Assembly: GCF_007676705.1 (NCBI RefSeq)
Contig: NZ_VEBF01000002.1
Span: forward strand, 1,302,001-1,366,000
Length of the DNA: 64,000 bases
Direction: 5' to 3'
Origin: Paenibacillus xylanexedens
Lineage (GTDB): Bacteria; Bacillota; Bacilli; Paenibacillales; Paenibacillaceae
Shown here one piece after another: positions 35,291-43,375 of the stretch (the first letter of the stretch is position 1; the number at the start of each line of letters is the position of its first letter). The notes under the pieces were generated by a model that was given only the letters and a program-made list of their open reading frames with translations, had not been told where the DNA came from and made no database searches. The position numbers were made by a program, and so were the translations under genes.

Positions 35291-36364
35291 ATGAATGAAA
35301 AAACGATGGAAATGTTCCGCACGTTAACGGAGTTCCCTTCCGCATCCGGATTTGAACGTGAGCTTCGCGGCTGGATGAAAGAGCAACTGTCCGCTTATAC
35401 CGATGAATTCGTACAGGATCGTCTTGGGAGTCTTTTTGGTGTATTACGCGGGGAGGAATCCGGCCCTAAAGTTATGGTAGCCGGACACTTTGACGAAGTA
35501 GGTTTCATGACTACGGGCATTACGGAAACGGGTATGGTCAAATTCCGTCCACTGGGTGGATGGTGGAGTCAGGCTGTACTGTCTCAACGACTGGAAATTA
35601 TCACACCTGATCGCCGAATTATCGGGGTGGTTGGTTCTACACCTACGCACTTGCTGGACGAATCCCAACGGAGCAAACCTGTGGATCTGAACACCATGTA
35701 TCTCGATATTGGAGCGGACAACCGGGCGGAAGCAGAATCCTGGGGCATTCATCCGGGGATGCAGATCGTGCCGATCTGTGAATTCACACCTATGGCCAAT
35801 CCGAAGAAAATCATGGCCAAAGCGTGGGATAATCGTTATGGAGTAGGACTTGCACTTGAACTGGTTGAAGCGCTGCACAAGGAAAAACTGCCTAATACGC
35901 TCTATGCTGGTGCAACGGTTCAGGAAGAACTGGGGCTTCGCGGTGCACGTACAGCGGCCAATCTGATTCAGCCGGATATCTTCTTCGCACTTGACTGTAG
36001 CGCGGCGAATGATATGACAGGGGATAAACAGTCATTTGGACATATCGGACAAGGGGCATTGCTTCGTATTTTTGACCCGGGTATGTTCACCCATCGCGGA
36101 ATGGTGGAGTATGTGCAAGACACCGCTTCATCCAATCAGATCAAAATGCAATATTTCATCTCGCCAGGCGGTACCGATGCAGGTCAAGTTCACCTGAGTG
36201 GAATCGGTGTACCTTCAACGGTAATTGGTATCTGTGCCCGTTATATTCACACCTCTTCCTCCATCATTCACACAGACGACTATGATGCAGCCAAGGAGCT
36301 GATTGTGAAGCTGGTGAAAGGTCTGGATCGGACAACAATGAATACCATAATTAATAACGCGTAG
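35291..36364 (+). CDS. M42-family metallopeptidase (glutamyl aminopeptidase/endoglucanase type)
   Basis: A 357-residue cytosolic dinuclear metallo-aminopeptidase, similar to YtoP/FrvX. The metal and catalytic pattern is visible: VAGHFDEVGFM (His/Asp at about residues 66-68), KAWDNRYGVGLALELVEAL (Asp at about 180), ATVQEELGLRGARTAA (Glu-Glu at about 213-214), FALDCSAANDM (Asp about 236) and the last His in HTSSSIIHTDDYDAAKELI near 318-327. GAGGAG precedes the ATG and a strong terminator follows, so it is a single-gene transcript. Confidence 0.92.
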   Translation: MNEKTMEMFRTLTEFPSASGFERELRGWMKEQLSAYTDEFVQDRLGSLFGVLRGEESGPKVMVAGHFDEVGFMTTGITETGMVKFRPLGGWWSQAVLSQRLEIITPDRRIIGVVGSTPTHLLDESQRSKPVDLNTMYLDIGADNRAEAESWGIHPGMQIVPICEFTPMANPKKIMAKAWDNRYGVGLALELVEALHKEKLPNTLYAGATVQEELGLRGARTAANLIQPDIFFALDCSAANDMTGDKQSFGHIGQGALLRIFDPGMFTHRGMVEYVQDTASSNQIKMQYFISPGGTDAGQVHLSGIGVPSTVIGICARYIHTSSSIIHTDDYDAAKELIVKLVKGLDRTTMNTIINNA

Positions 36365-36373
36365 CATTGACAT

Positions 36374-36406
36374 GAGACCTCCTAACTATCGGGAGGTCTC
36401 TTTTTT
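36374..36406 (+). terminator. Intrinsic terminator of the M42 peptidase
   Basis: GAGACCTCC (36374-36382) pairs with GGGAGGTCTC (36391-36400), then TTTTTT. Confidence 0.92.
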
Positions 36407-36531
36407 AGATCCACAACGATATCAGTTGAACACAGTTACACAGAGGATTAATAGGCCGAACATTATAGGGAATTACACATAAGATACAATAACGGTAGAT
36501 GATTTAAACACCAAACAGCGGGGGACCTGTT

Positions 36532-36852
36532 ATGGCAGTGAGAAGGAATGGAAAATCGAATAAAGGTTCCAAAAAAACAAATGCTGCAAACACCCTTCTC
36601 AATGGCAACCTTAAAGGAAGAAATCTGGAACTTATCGTTGCTGCATTACTGGTAAGCGGGAAGTTAAGAGTGGATGCGGTCACGTTGTTTCGAGAAGCTA
36701 CACTAGTCGTTGAACTGGTCGGACAATATAAAACGTTACAAAACATTACACCATCGAATCAAGACAAACTGGTGCAATTCCTGGATGAGATTGGTGGGGA
36801 CATGACGTTGAATGATGTTATACGGGCTTTCCAACAAAGAATCAATTCTTAA
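36532..36852 (+). CDS. Hypothetical protein
   Basis: A 106-residue protein of no family I recognise. A basic N-terminus (AVRRNGKSNKGSKKTN) is followed by a leucine/valine-rich middle (LELIVAALLVSGKLRVDAVTLFREATLVVELVGQYKTLQ) that is more like an amphipathic helix pair than a membrane span, and an acidic end. GGGGGA lies upstream of the ATG. A small membrane peptide gene follows after 23 bases, and both end at a strong terminator, so the two probably form an operon. Confidence 0.65.
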   Translation: MAVRRNGKSNKGSKKTNAANTLLNGNLKGRNLELIVAALLVSGKLRVDAVTLFREATLVVELVGQYKTLQNITPSNQDKLVQFLDEIGGDMTLNDVIRAFQQRINS

Positions 36853-36875
36853 CGCCAAGAAATGAGGTTGAAGTG

Positions 36876-36995
36876 ATGTCTGACTTTGACGGAAATGGGT
36901 TCGCTGAGCTATTGATTATTGTCATTCTTGTTGTTTTATTTGTATTTGGTTCTTCCGATATTGACGATCTAACCGATTCACCATCTCAATCCTGA
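36876..36995 (+). CDS. Small single-span membrane peptide (39 aa)
   Basis: A 39-residue open frame: MSDFDGNGFAELL, a hydrophobic span IIVILVVLFVFG, and a polar acidic tail SSDIDDLTDSPSQS. GAGG lies eight bases upstream of ATG 36876. The Phe-Ala-x-hydrophobic run resembles YjcZ-type small sporulation peptides, but the Gly-rich N-terminus of that family is missing. Coding is supported by the ribosome site, spacing after the upstream gene and the terminator beyond. Confidence 0.55.
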   Translation: MSDFDGNGFAELLIIVILVVLFVFGSSDIDDLTDSPSQS

Positions 36996-37043
36996 ATTGG
37001 CGTACGTGATTACGCTCCATTCATTATGAAATGCATACCTGTA

Positions 37044-37078
37044 AACGCCAGTCCACAATATGCGGGCTGGCGTTTTTT
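37044..37078 (+). terminator. Intrinsic terminator
   Basis: AACGCCAGTCC (37044-37054) pairs with GGGCTGGCGTT (37063-37073) and ends TTTTTT. It ends the two small genes and faces the convergent YdjM-like gene. Confidence 0.88.
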
Positions 37079-37084
37079 GGATGG

Positions 37085-37792
37085 CTATAGAAATAGCGGT
37101 GAGAATGCAATCCAGGCCAAAATAAGGGTAAGGACAATGCAAACATTCTCTACAACGGCCCCTCGCTTGGTTCCTGTACTCATCAGATTCACCCGTATGC
37201 GCCACTTGAGCGGTGGTAACGGACGAATACCCCGATTGGTTAGTGAATCGGCCAACAGATGCATCGCATATGCCGTACCTCCCGCTACCCAAATCTCCGG
37301 TCCCTGCTGCTGGGTCGTGCTGTAAAGTAAGCCAGCCCATATTGCGGTTCCATAAAGGGTATGTGTCAGTCCCCTGTGAGTCAGGGTGGTGCAGAGCATT
37401 AACAGACTGCCTGCAATCAGATTCCATGGCGCGAATGAGTGACCATAGAAAACGAGCCCGAGTCCAATCGCAAACATCAGCACTTTGCGTAGTGAACGCG
37501 AGGGTAGAAATGACACAAGTGCAATGAGGATCGCGAGCAACAGGTTCCACGGTTTGGCATGAACATAGAAGTACACAAATACAGCTGTCGGCAAAAGAAT
37601 GGTCTGTAACAGCCTGATCAGGCTATTAGGCAATGCTCTCGATACCAACAGCGAATTCGGCTCATCGATGTCAGGCAATAAGGAACCAATCAGAGCAACC
37701 GTAACTGCCGGTGCAGTCACTGGCATACCAGCCAACTGAAGTACAGAAAGTGATACGCCTGTCCCGATCATCAGGTGGGATCTTCCCATCAT
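37085..37792 (-). CDS. YdjM-like membrane-bound metal-dependent hydrolase
   Basis: A 235-residue integral membrane protein of the YdjM/LexA-regulated hydrolase family. It starts MMGRSHLMIGTGVSLSVLQ with the family His (GRSH); GSLLPDIDEPNS at about residues 36-47 carries the DxDE metal motif; THRGLTHTLYGT near 133-144 and HLLADSLTNRGIRPLPP near 172-188 supply the other His and Asp ligands. About seven hydrophobic segments lie between. ATG 37792 has AAAGGAAG ten bases upstream; a frame 46 codons longer has no ribosome site. Substrate unknown. Confidence 0.83.
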   Translation of the reverse strand: MMGRSHLMIGTGVSLSVLQLAGMPVTAPAVTVALIGSLLPDIDEPNSLLVSRALPNSLIRLLQTILLPTAVFVYFYVHAKPWNLLLAILIALVSFLPSRSLRKVLMFAIGLGLVFYGHSFAPWNLIAGSLLMLCTTLTHRGLTHTLYGTAIWAGLLYSTTQQQGPEIWVAGGTAYAMHLLADSLTNRGIRPLPPLKWRIRVNLMSTGTKRGAVVENVCIVLTLILAWIAFSPLFL

Positions 37793-37915
37793 GGTGCAAA
37801 AACTTCCTTTCGAAGAAATAGGGAACATACATAGCCCACTTTTGATAGTACAACGAAACCAAAACAAGAACAATAGTTCGTATTTCTTATTTGTATGAAA
37901 ATAAATATCACTTTC

Positions 37916-37931
37916 TGTGATGGGGCTCACA
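37916..37931 (+). promoter_or_regulatory. Upstream FNR-type box of nirB
   Basis: TGTGATGGGGCTCACA is a perfect TGTGA-N6-TCACA site. Its centre is at about -88.5 relative to the inferred nirB start. Confidence 0.7.
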
Positions 37932-37962
37932 CTATTATATTTATGACTCTTCTATCTTTATT

Positions 37963-38005
37963 AGTGAATTAAATCACATAAACTGTCGTCAACTACTTGT
38001 ATAAT
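37963..38005 (+). promoter_or_regulatory. nirB promoter with FNR box at -41.5
   Basis: AGTGAATTAAATCACA (37963-37978) matches TGTGA-N6-TCACA in nine of ten fixed bases. TATAAT lies at 38000-38005, which sets the start near 38012 and the box centre at -41.5, the class II activator position. No sigma-A -35 hexamer is present, as expected for an activated promoter. Confidence 0.7.
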
Positions 38006-38068
38006 TTCAAATATAAACCACTAAAATTGTTGGTAATGTACAGCGTCTATCCAAGGAGGCATACACAC

Positions 38069-40498
38069 ATGAACGGAAAAAAAGAGAAACTCGTTATCAT
38101 AGGTAACGGAATGGCAGGAATCAGTACTGTAGAACAAATTTTGAAGTTAACATCGCGATTTGATATTACTGTTTTTGGCACAGAGCCCTACCCTAACTAC
38201 AACCGCATTATGTTGTCCTATGTATTGGAAGGAAGCAAAACACTGGATGACATCGTACTGAATGATCTCCACTGGTATCAGGATTATGGTATTACCCTCC
38301 ATACAGGAACAACCGTGACCCGAATTGATTCGGATACCCATGAGGTCGTGACAGAGGATGGAACTCGCTTCCCTTATGACAAAATCATCATTGCGACTGG
38401 CTCTAACTCCTTTATTCTCCCCGTACCTGGACATGACAAAGAAGGTGTCGTCGGTTTCCGTGATATCGCCGATTGCAATGTCATGCTGGAAGCTGCTAAA
38501 CAGTATAAACGAGCGGCCGTTATCGGGGGCGGACTGCTAGGCCTTGAAGCTGCCAAAGGGTTGGTACAACTTGGCATGGAAGTTACCGTAGTGCACTTGA
38601 TGCAGGATCTGATGGAGCGTCAGCTTGATCCGCAAGCTTCAGCCATGTTGAAAGCTGAATTGGAACGTCAGGGTATCCGGTTCAAGATGGGTGCGCAGAC
38701 TTCCGAACTGCTGGGCGGCGAACGCGTTGAAGGGATACGTTTTGCAGATGATACGGTTCTGAATGTTGATTTTGTTGTCATGGCTGTAGGGATTAAACCT
38801 AATACGGTTGTAGCCCGTGAAAGCGGTATGGAAGTGAATCGGGGCATTGTCGTGAATGACTATATGCAGACTTCACTTGAGAATGTGTACTCGGTCGGGG
38901 AATGTACAGAGCACCGCGGCGTATGTTATGGCCTCGTTGCCCCATTGTTCGAACAAGGCATGATTCTGGCGAAACATATCTGCGGGGTTGAAACGGCTCC
39001 TTATGAAGGTTCTGTTGTATCCACGAAATTGAAAATTTCGGGTGTGGACGTCTTTTCAACCGGTGAATTCATCGACAGTCCGGAACACACCGTCATTTCG
39101 CACAAAGATGACTGGAAACGAACCTACAAAAAGATTCTGCTTCGTGACAATAAAATGGTCGGTGCCGTGCTCTTCGGTGACATTACGGATTCTGCCGAAT
39201 TGCAAAAGCTGATCAAAAATCAAACCGAAATGACCGAGGAATTGTACGGTTCACTCATGGGCACAGGCTGTGGCGGTCATAAGAAAGCAACCTCTGTTGA
39301 AACGATGCCCGAGGACGAGATCGTCTGCGGATGTAACGGAGTGACTAAAGGAACTATTGTCGATGTAATTACAAACCAGGGCCTGACCACTGTAGATGAA
39401 ATCAAAGCCTGTACCGGTGCAACCCGCTCTTGCGGTGGATGTAAACCGGTTGTGGAACAGATTTTGCAATATGTACTTGGAGACAACTTCAGTACTGGAG
39501 CCAAACAGGGCATCTGCGGATGTACATCTATGGGACGGGATGAGATTGTAGCCGAGATTCGTCAAAAAGGACTGCAAACGACCAAAGAGGTCATGAATGT
39601 ACTTGGATGGAGTCAGCCAGAAGGTTGTTCCAAATGTCGTCCGGCAATCAACTATTACCTTGGCATGATTGCACCGGACACGCACGAAGATGAGAAGGAA
39701 TCCCGTTTTGTTAACGAACGCATGAACGCGAATATTCAAAAAGATGGAACGTATACGGTGGTACCTCGGATGTATGGCGGGGTGACTACACCAGCAGACC
39801 TCAAACGCATCGCTGACGTTTCAGTCAAATATGATGTTAAAGCAGTCAAAGTGACTGGCGGTCAGCGTCTCGACTTGATTGGTGTTAAAAAAGAAGATCT
39901 GACCAAAGTCTGGGCTGAACTGGATATGCCTTCAGGTTATGCATACGCCAAATCGCTGCGTACGGTCAAAACATGTGTCGGCTCCCAATTCTGCCGATTC
40001 GGTACACAGGATTCCATGGCTATGGGCGCCAGAATTGAACGCAAATTCGAACGTCTGGATCTGCCAGCCAAGTTTAAATATGCTGTCAATGGTTGTCCGC
40101 GGAACTGTGCAGAAGCATGTACAAAAGATATCGGTATCGTTGGTAACGACGGGGGCTGGGAAATCTTTATCGGCGGCAACGGCGGTATTAAAGCAAGACT
40201 TGCTGATTCCCTATGCAAAGTAAAAACGGATGAAGAGTTGATCGAACTGTGCGGAGCCATCATGCAGTATTACCGCGAGACAGGTAACTATCTGGAACGG
40301 ACTTCGGAATGGGTGGAACGCATGGGTCTGGAACATATTCGCTCGGTTGTCGTGGATAACCTCGAAGAACGAAAAGCTTTGATGGAGCGGATTGAGTTTG
40401 CACTTGAGCATGTTGAAGAACCTTGGCAAAAAGCGATTCGCAATGAAGAAGGCCAAAGTAAAATGTTCCACGGAATCGAAGTGTCAGCTCGTCCATAA
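38069..40498 (+). CDS. nirB: NADH-dependent nitrite reductase large subunit
   Basis: Reduces nitrite to ammonium in the cytoplasm. 809 residues. An FAD/NADH module at residues 8-300 (IIGNGMAGIST, AAVIGGGLLGLEAAKGL), two BFD-type [2Fe-2S] domains at about 408-460 and 480-535 (CGCNGVTKG, CGGCKP, CGCTSMG, CSKCRP), then the siroheme/[4Fe-4S] domain with TCVGSQFCRFGTQDS at about 634-648 and NGCPRNCAEACTKD at about 674-687. ATG 38069 has AAGGAGG nine bases upstream; a longer frame from 37997 overlaps the promoter. First gene of nirBDC. Confidence 0.97.
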   Translation: MNGKKEKLVIIGNGMAGISTVEQILKLTSRFDITVFGTEPYPNYNRIMLSYVLEGSKTLDDIVLNDLHWYQDYGITLHTGTTVTRIDSDTHEVVTEDGTRFPYDKIIIATGSNSFILPVPGHDKEGVVGFRDIADCNVMLEAAKQYKRAAVIGGGLLGLEAAKGLVQLGMEVTVVHLMQDLMERQLDPQASAMLKAELERQGIRFKMGAQTSELLGGERVEGIRFADDTVLNVDFVVMAVGIKPNTVVARESGMEVNRGIVVNDYMQTSLENVYSVGECTEHRGVCYGLVAPLFEQGMILAKHICGVETAPYEGSVVSTKLKISGVDVFSTGEFIDSPEHTVISHKDDWKRTYKKILLRDNKMVGAVLFGDITDSAELQKLIKNQTEMTEELYGSLMGTGCGGHKKATSVETMPEDEIVCGCNGVTKGTIVDVITNQGLTTVDEIKACTGATRSCGGCKPVVEQILQYVLGDNFSTGAKQGICGCTSMGRDEIVAEIRQKGLQTTKEVMNVLGWSQPEGCSKCRPAINYYLGMIAPDTHEDEKESRFVNERMNANIQKDGTYTVVPRMYGGVTTPADLKRIADVSVKYDVKAVKVTGGQRLDLIGVKKEDLTKVWAELDMPSGYAYAKSLRTVKTCVGSQFCRFGTQDSMAMGARIERKFERLDLPAKFKYAVNGCPRNCAEACTKDIGIVGNDGGWEIFIGGNGGIKARLADSLCKVKTDEELIELCGAIMQYYRETGNYLERTSEWVERMGLEHIRSVVVDNLEERKALMERIEFALEHVEEPWQKAIRNEEGQSKMFHGIEVSARP

Positions 40499-40555
40499 GC
40501 AAGTTGGCAAGATGAATCGGGATCCATGTTAAATAGATAAAAGGAGTGGTTCAAG

Positions 40556-40882
40556 ATGACGACAAAACAATCAGGCACCTACTTCCCTGCCGGAGTAGTT
40601 GAAGACTTTCTGCCACGCATCGGAAGAGTAGTTGAAATTAAGGATCATCAGCTTGCTGTCTTTCTGGCATCGGATGGCACCATCTTCGCTGCGGATAATC
40701 ACAACCCCCACCCTAAGGGTGGGCCGCTGGCTGAAGGTATCGTGTCCGGACATTATCTGTACGATCCACTGTATGATTGGAAAATCGACCTGACTACCGG
40801 TATTGTGCAAGCACCGGACAACGGTCAAGTACAGATGTATCCGGTGAAAGTAGAGAATGGTCAAGTCTGGATTGCAATATAG
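40556..40882 (+). CDS. nirD: Nitrite reductase small subunit
   Basis: A 108-residue Rieske-like partner of NirB. VVEIKDHQLAVFLASDGTIFAADNHNPHPKGGPLAEGIVSG (about residues 24-64) and DPLYDWKIDLTTG (about 68-80) are typical. As usual for NirD, the Cys ligands of a true Rieske centre are absent. AAAGGAG precedes the ATG, and it lies 57 bases after nirB. Confidence 0.95.
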   Translation: MTTKQSGTYFPAGVVEDFLPRIGRVVEIKDHQLAVFLASDGTIFAADNHNPHPKGGPLAEGIVSGHYLYDPLYDWKIDLTTGIVQAPDNGQVQMYPVKVENGQVWIAI

Positions 40883-40931
40883 CTCCATTGAAACATTCAC
40901 AGATTGATGCAAAATAATGGGGGAAACCGTG

Positions 40932-41714
40932 ATGTATACACCAAGTGTTGAGGGAATTATTGAAGCTGCGGTTAAAAAACGCGATCAGATGAACGCAAGC
41001 CTGCCACGGTACATGGTTGCTGCCTTGATGGCTGGTGCTTATGTAGGACTCGGCATCGTTCTGATCTTCAGTATTGGTGCTCCGCTCCTTGCGGCACAGT
41101 CACCACTGCAAACCATGTTGATGGGCATGTCCTTCGGACTCGCGCTCACACTGGTCATCTTTGCCGGATCGGAACTGTTTACAGGTAACAATATGTTCTT
41201 CACCATGAGTACGCTGGCTGGCCGAACCACAGTGAACGAAACGTTGAAGAACTGGGGGCTCGTCTTTATCGGTAACCTTCTCGGTGCCATCCTGCTAAGT
41301 TTGCTTATTGTCGGTAGCGGCCTGTTCAAGACGGCTACGCCGGAACATCTGCTGTTTGTCGTCTCTGCCAAAAAAATGGCCGCTCCCGTATCGGAGCTGT
41401 TCTTCCGCGGCATTCTCTGTAACTGGCTCGTCTGTCTGGCAATCTGGATGGCCGCTCGCTCCAAAGAGGATATCGCCAAACTTGTTCTTATCTGGTGGTG
41501 TCTATATGCATTTATCGCAAGTGGCTATGAACACAGTGTTGCCAATATGACATTACTATCTTTATCCTGGCTACTGCCGAACCACCCGGATACGATCACT
41601 ATGGCAGGCTGGTTCCACAACATGATTCCGGTGACACTTGGTAATATCATCGGTGGTGCCCTCTTTGTCGGCATGGCGTACTGGTACACTTCACCGGTAC
41701 GAAAAAAGGCATAA
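40932..41714 (+). CDS. nirC: Formate/nitrite transporter family channel (NirC-like)
   Basis: A 260-residue pentameric FNT channel protein, probably nitrite uptake or efflux. The family motifs are present: MLMGMSFGLALTLVIFAGSELFTGNNM at about residues 57-83, NLLGAILLSLL near 115, RGILCNWLVCLAIWMAAR near 160-177, and SGYEHSVANMTLLSL near 197-211, with the central His. The ATG at 40932 (GGGGG upstream) is chosen over ATG 40917. Last gene of nirBDC before a strong terminator. Confidence 0.92.
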   Translation: MYTPSVEGIIEAAVKKRDQMNASLPRYMVAALMAGAYVGLGIVLIFSIGAPLLAAQSPLQTMLMGMSFGLALTLVIFAGSELFTGNNMFFTMSTLAGRTTVNETLKNWGLVFIGNLLGAILLSLLIVGSGLFKTATPEHLLFVVSAKKMAAPVSELFFRGILCNWLVCLAIWMAARSKEDIAKLVLIWWCLYAFIASGYEHSVANMTLLSLSWLLPNHPDTITMAGWFHNMIPVTLGNIIGGALFVGMAYWYTSPVRKKA

Positions 41715-41766
41715 TAGTTGACCAGCAGCACTTATCTACGTTAGGTAGCATAACATTTGCACAGAT

Positions 41767-41814
41767 GAAGCCACGATGGATGACGAACTCACGTTCAATC
41801 ATCCATCGTGGCTT
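41767..41814 (+). terminator. Terminator of nirBDC
   Basis: GAAGCCACGATGGATGA pairs with TCATCCATCGTGGCTTTC, a long perfect stem followed by a weak T-rich stretch. Confidence 0.85.
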
Positions 41815-41922
41815 TCTGGCTTCATTTTACATTCAATGTATACATCGTTAATCCGTGGTTAATATAACTGAAGTATAGTCAGTGTATACGCCCACCTAAC
41901 TTGTAAAGGATGATCTCTTCTA

Positions 41923-42552
41923 ATGGGAATTCATACGTACTTCAGATCACTGAATGATCTTGAACGCATTATTCGGACCCCTGGCAAATTCAAGTTCGAA
42001 GAACATTGTGTATCCGCCCATTCCTGGAAAGTGGTTCAGTACGCCAAAACGTTGGCCGATATTGAAGAACAGCAAGGCGTAAGCATTGACTGGAAAAAGT
42101 TATACGAGATCACCAGCAGTCATGACTATGGCGAAATATTCATCGGTGATATCAAGACCCCGGTCAAACATTATTCACTTGAACTTCGTTCCATGCTTCA
42201 GCAGGTGGAAGAAGGTATGGTTGAACATTTTATTAACGAGAATATCCCGGAAGAGTTCAAAGAAATTTTCCGCAGACAACTGCGTGAAGGCAAAGATCAA
42301 TCGGTCGAAGGACTGATTCTCGAAGTTGCAGACAAGATGGATCAAGTGTACGAAGCTTTTGCGGAACTGCAACGGGGTAACACGGAGAAAGAGTTCATCG
42401 TCATGTACCGTTACGCGCTCGTCAAGATCAAAAACATTGATCTCCACTGTGTCCGTTATTTCCTCAATCACATCCTGCCTGATATCATCGAAGAAGGTGT
42501 TCGATCCCCGTTTGATATTCGCAAAATAACCGAAGAAGCTTTACTTCAATAA
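41923..42552 (+). CDS. YfbR-like HD-domain protein
   Basis: A 209-residue HD-superfamily phosphohydrolase; YfbR of E. coli is a 5'-deoxynucleotidase, but the substrate here is not proven. The metal motif is complete: EEHCVSAHSWKV (His at about residues 28-33), TSSHDYGEIFIGDI (His-Asp at about 65-66) and EVADKMDQVYEAFAEL (Asp at about 134). It ends one base before the convergent response regulator gene, without room for a terminator between them. Confidence 0.85.
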   Translation: MGIHTYFRSLNDLERIIRTPGKFKFEEHCVSAHSWKVVQYAKTLADIEEQQGVSIDWKKLYEITSSHDYGEIFIGDIKTPVKHYSLELRSMLQQVEEGMVEHFINENIPEEFKEIFRRQLREGKDQSVEGLILEVADKMDQVYEAFAELQRGNTEKEFIVMYRYALVKIKNIDLHCVRYFLNHILPDIIEEGVRSPFDIRKITEEALLQ

Positions 42553-42553
42553 A

Positions 42554-43375
42554 TTAGCTCAGGTCATCTGGATCCCCATCATCCATGGACAGGGCTTTTT
42601 TTCGTTGCTGTAAGCTCAATCGATACTCGCTAGGATACATCCCCGTTTTGTTTTTGAAGATCCGGCTGAAATAATGGGAATCACTATACCCTACCGCTCC
42701 GCCAATCGTCTTGATATCCATATTTTCGTGTGTGACGAGCATGCGCTTCGCTTCATTGATTCGCAAGCCTGTCATATATTTTAGCGGAGTCTCCCCCGTC
42801 ACCTTCTTGAAGCACTTCCCCACATAGTCCACACTAAAATGCATCTGCCCCGCCATGTCCTGGAGTGTAATCTCATGCATGTAATTCTGCTTCAGATACA
42901 GCTTAACGGCTTCTGCAATATCTTCCGGCTTCACCTGCTCATCCAGCACAACACTGACATGGGCAAGCGAATCCGTAGCGCTCCCGAGCTTCAATTCCAT
43001 CGCATCCAGCAGTGTACGAAGCTGTTCTTCGGACAATGGTTTGAGCAGATAATCCTCCACCTTGTAACTGATCGCCTGCCGTGCATATTCAAATTCATGA
43101 TAACCACTTAGAATCACAATCTTCACATGCGGATAGGCAAAATACAGATATTTGGCCAGTTCCAATCCGTTCATCACCGGCATTTGAATATCGGTTACGA
43201 CCAAATCAGGTACGGAATGTTCGATCAATTGTAAAGCTTCCTGACCGTTCCTCGCTTCACCAATCACTTCGAACCGGCTGCCGAGCTCTCTGAATTTGCG
43301 CGAGACATTACGACGAATCAAAGCCTCGTCCTCCACAATAATCGTTCTGTATTTGTTCGTCACGGGTTCAGTCAT
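42554..43375 (-). CDS. YesN-type response regulator with AraC DNA-binding domain
   Basis: A 273-residue two-component regulator. The receiver domain (residues 10-130) has the acidic pair EDE, phosphoacceptor Asp in DLVVTDIQMPVMNG at about 61, and the KP Lys in YLLKPLSEEQL. The C-terminal AraC module (about 160-262) has both helix-turn-helix units: ITLQDMAGQMHFSVDYVGKCFKKVTGETPLKYMTGLRINEAKRML and IGGAVGYSDSHYFSRIFKNKTGMYPSEYR. It overlaps the kinase gene by eight bases. The likely target is the divergent sugar ABC operon. Confidence 0.92.
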   Translation of the reverse strand: MTEPVTNKYRTIIVEDEALIRRNVSRKFRELGSRFEVIGEARNGQEALQLIEHSVPDLVVTDIQMPVMNGLELAKYLYFAYPHVKIVILSGYHEFEYARQAISYKVEDYLLKPLSEEQLRTLLDAMELKLGSATDSLAHVSVVLDEQVKPEDIAEAVKLYLKQNYMHEITLQDMAGQMHFSVDYVGKCFKKVTGETPLKYMTGLRINEAKRMLVTHENMDIKTIGGAVGYSDSHYFSRIFKNKTGMYPSEYRLSLQQRKKALSMDDGDPDDLS

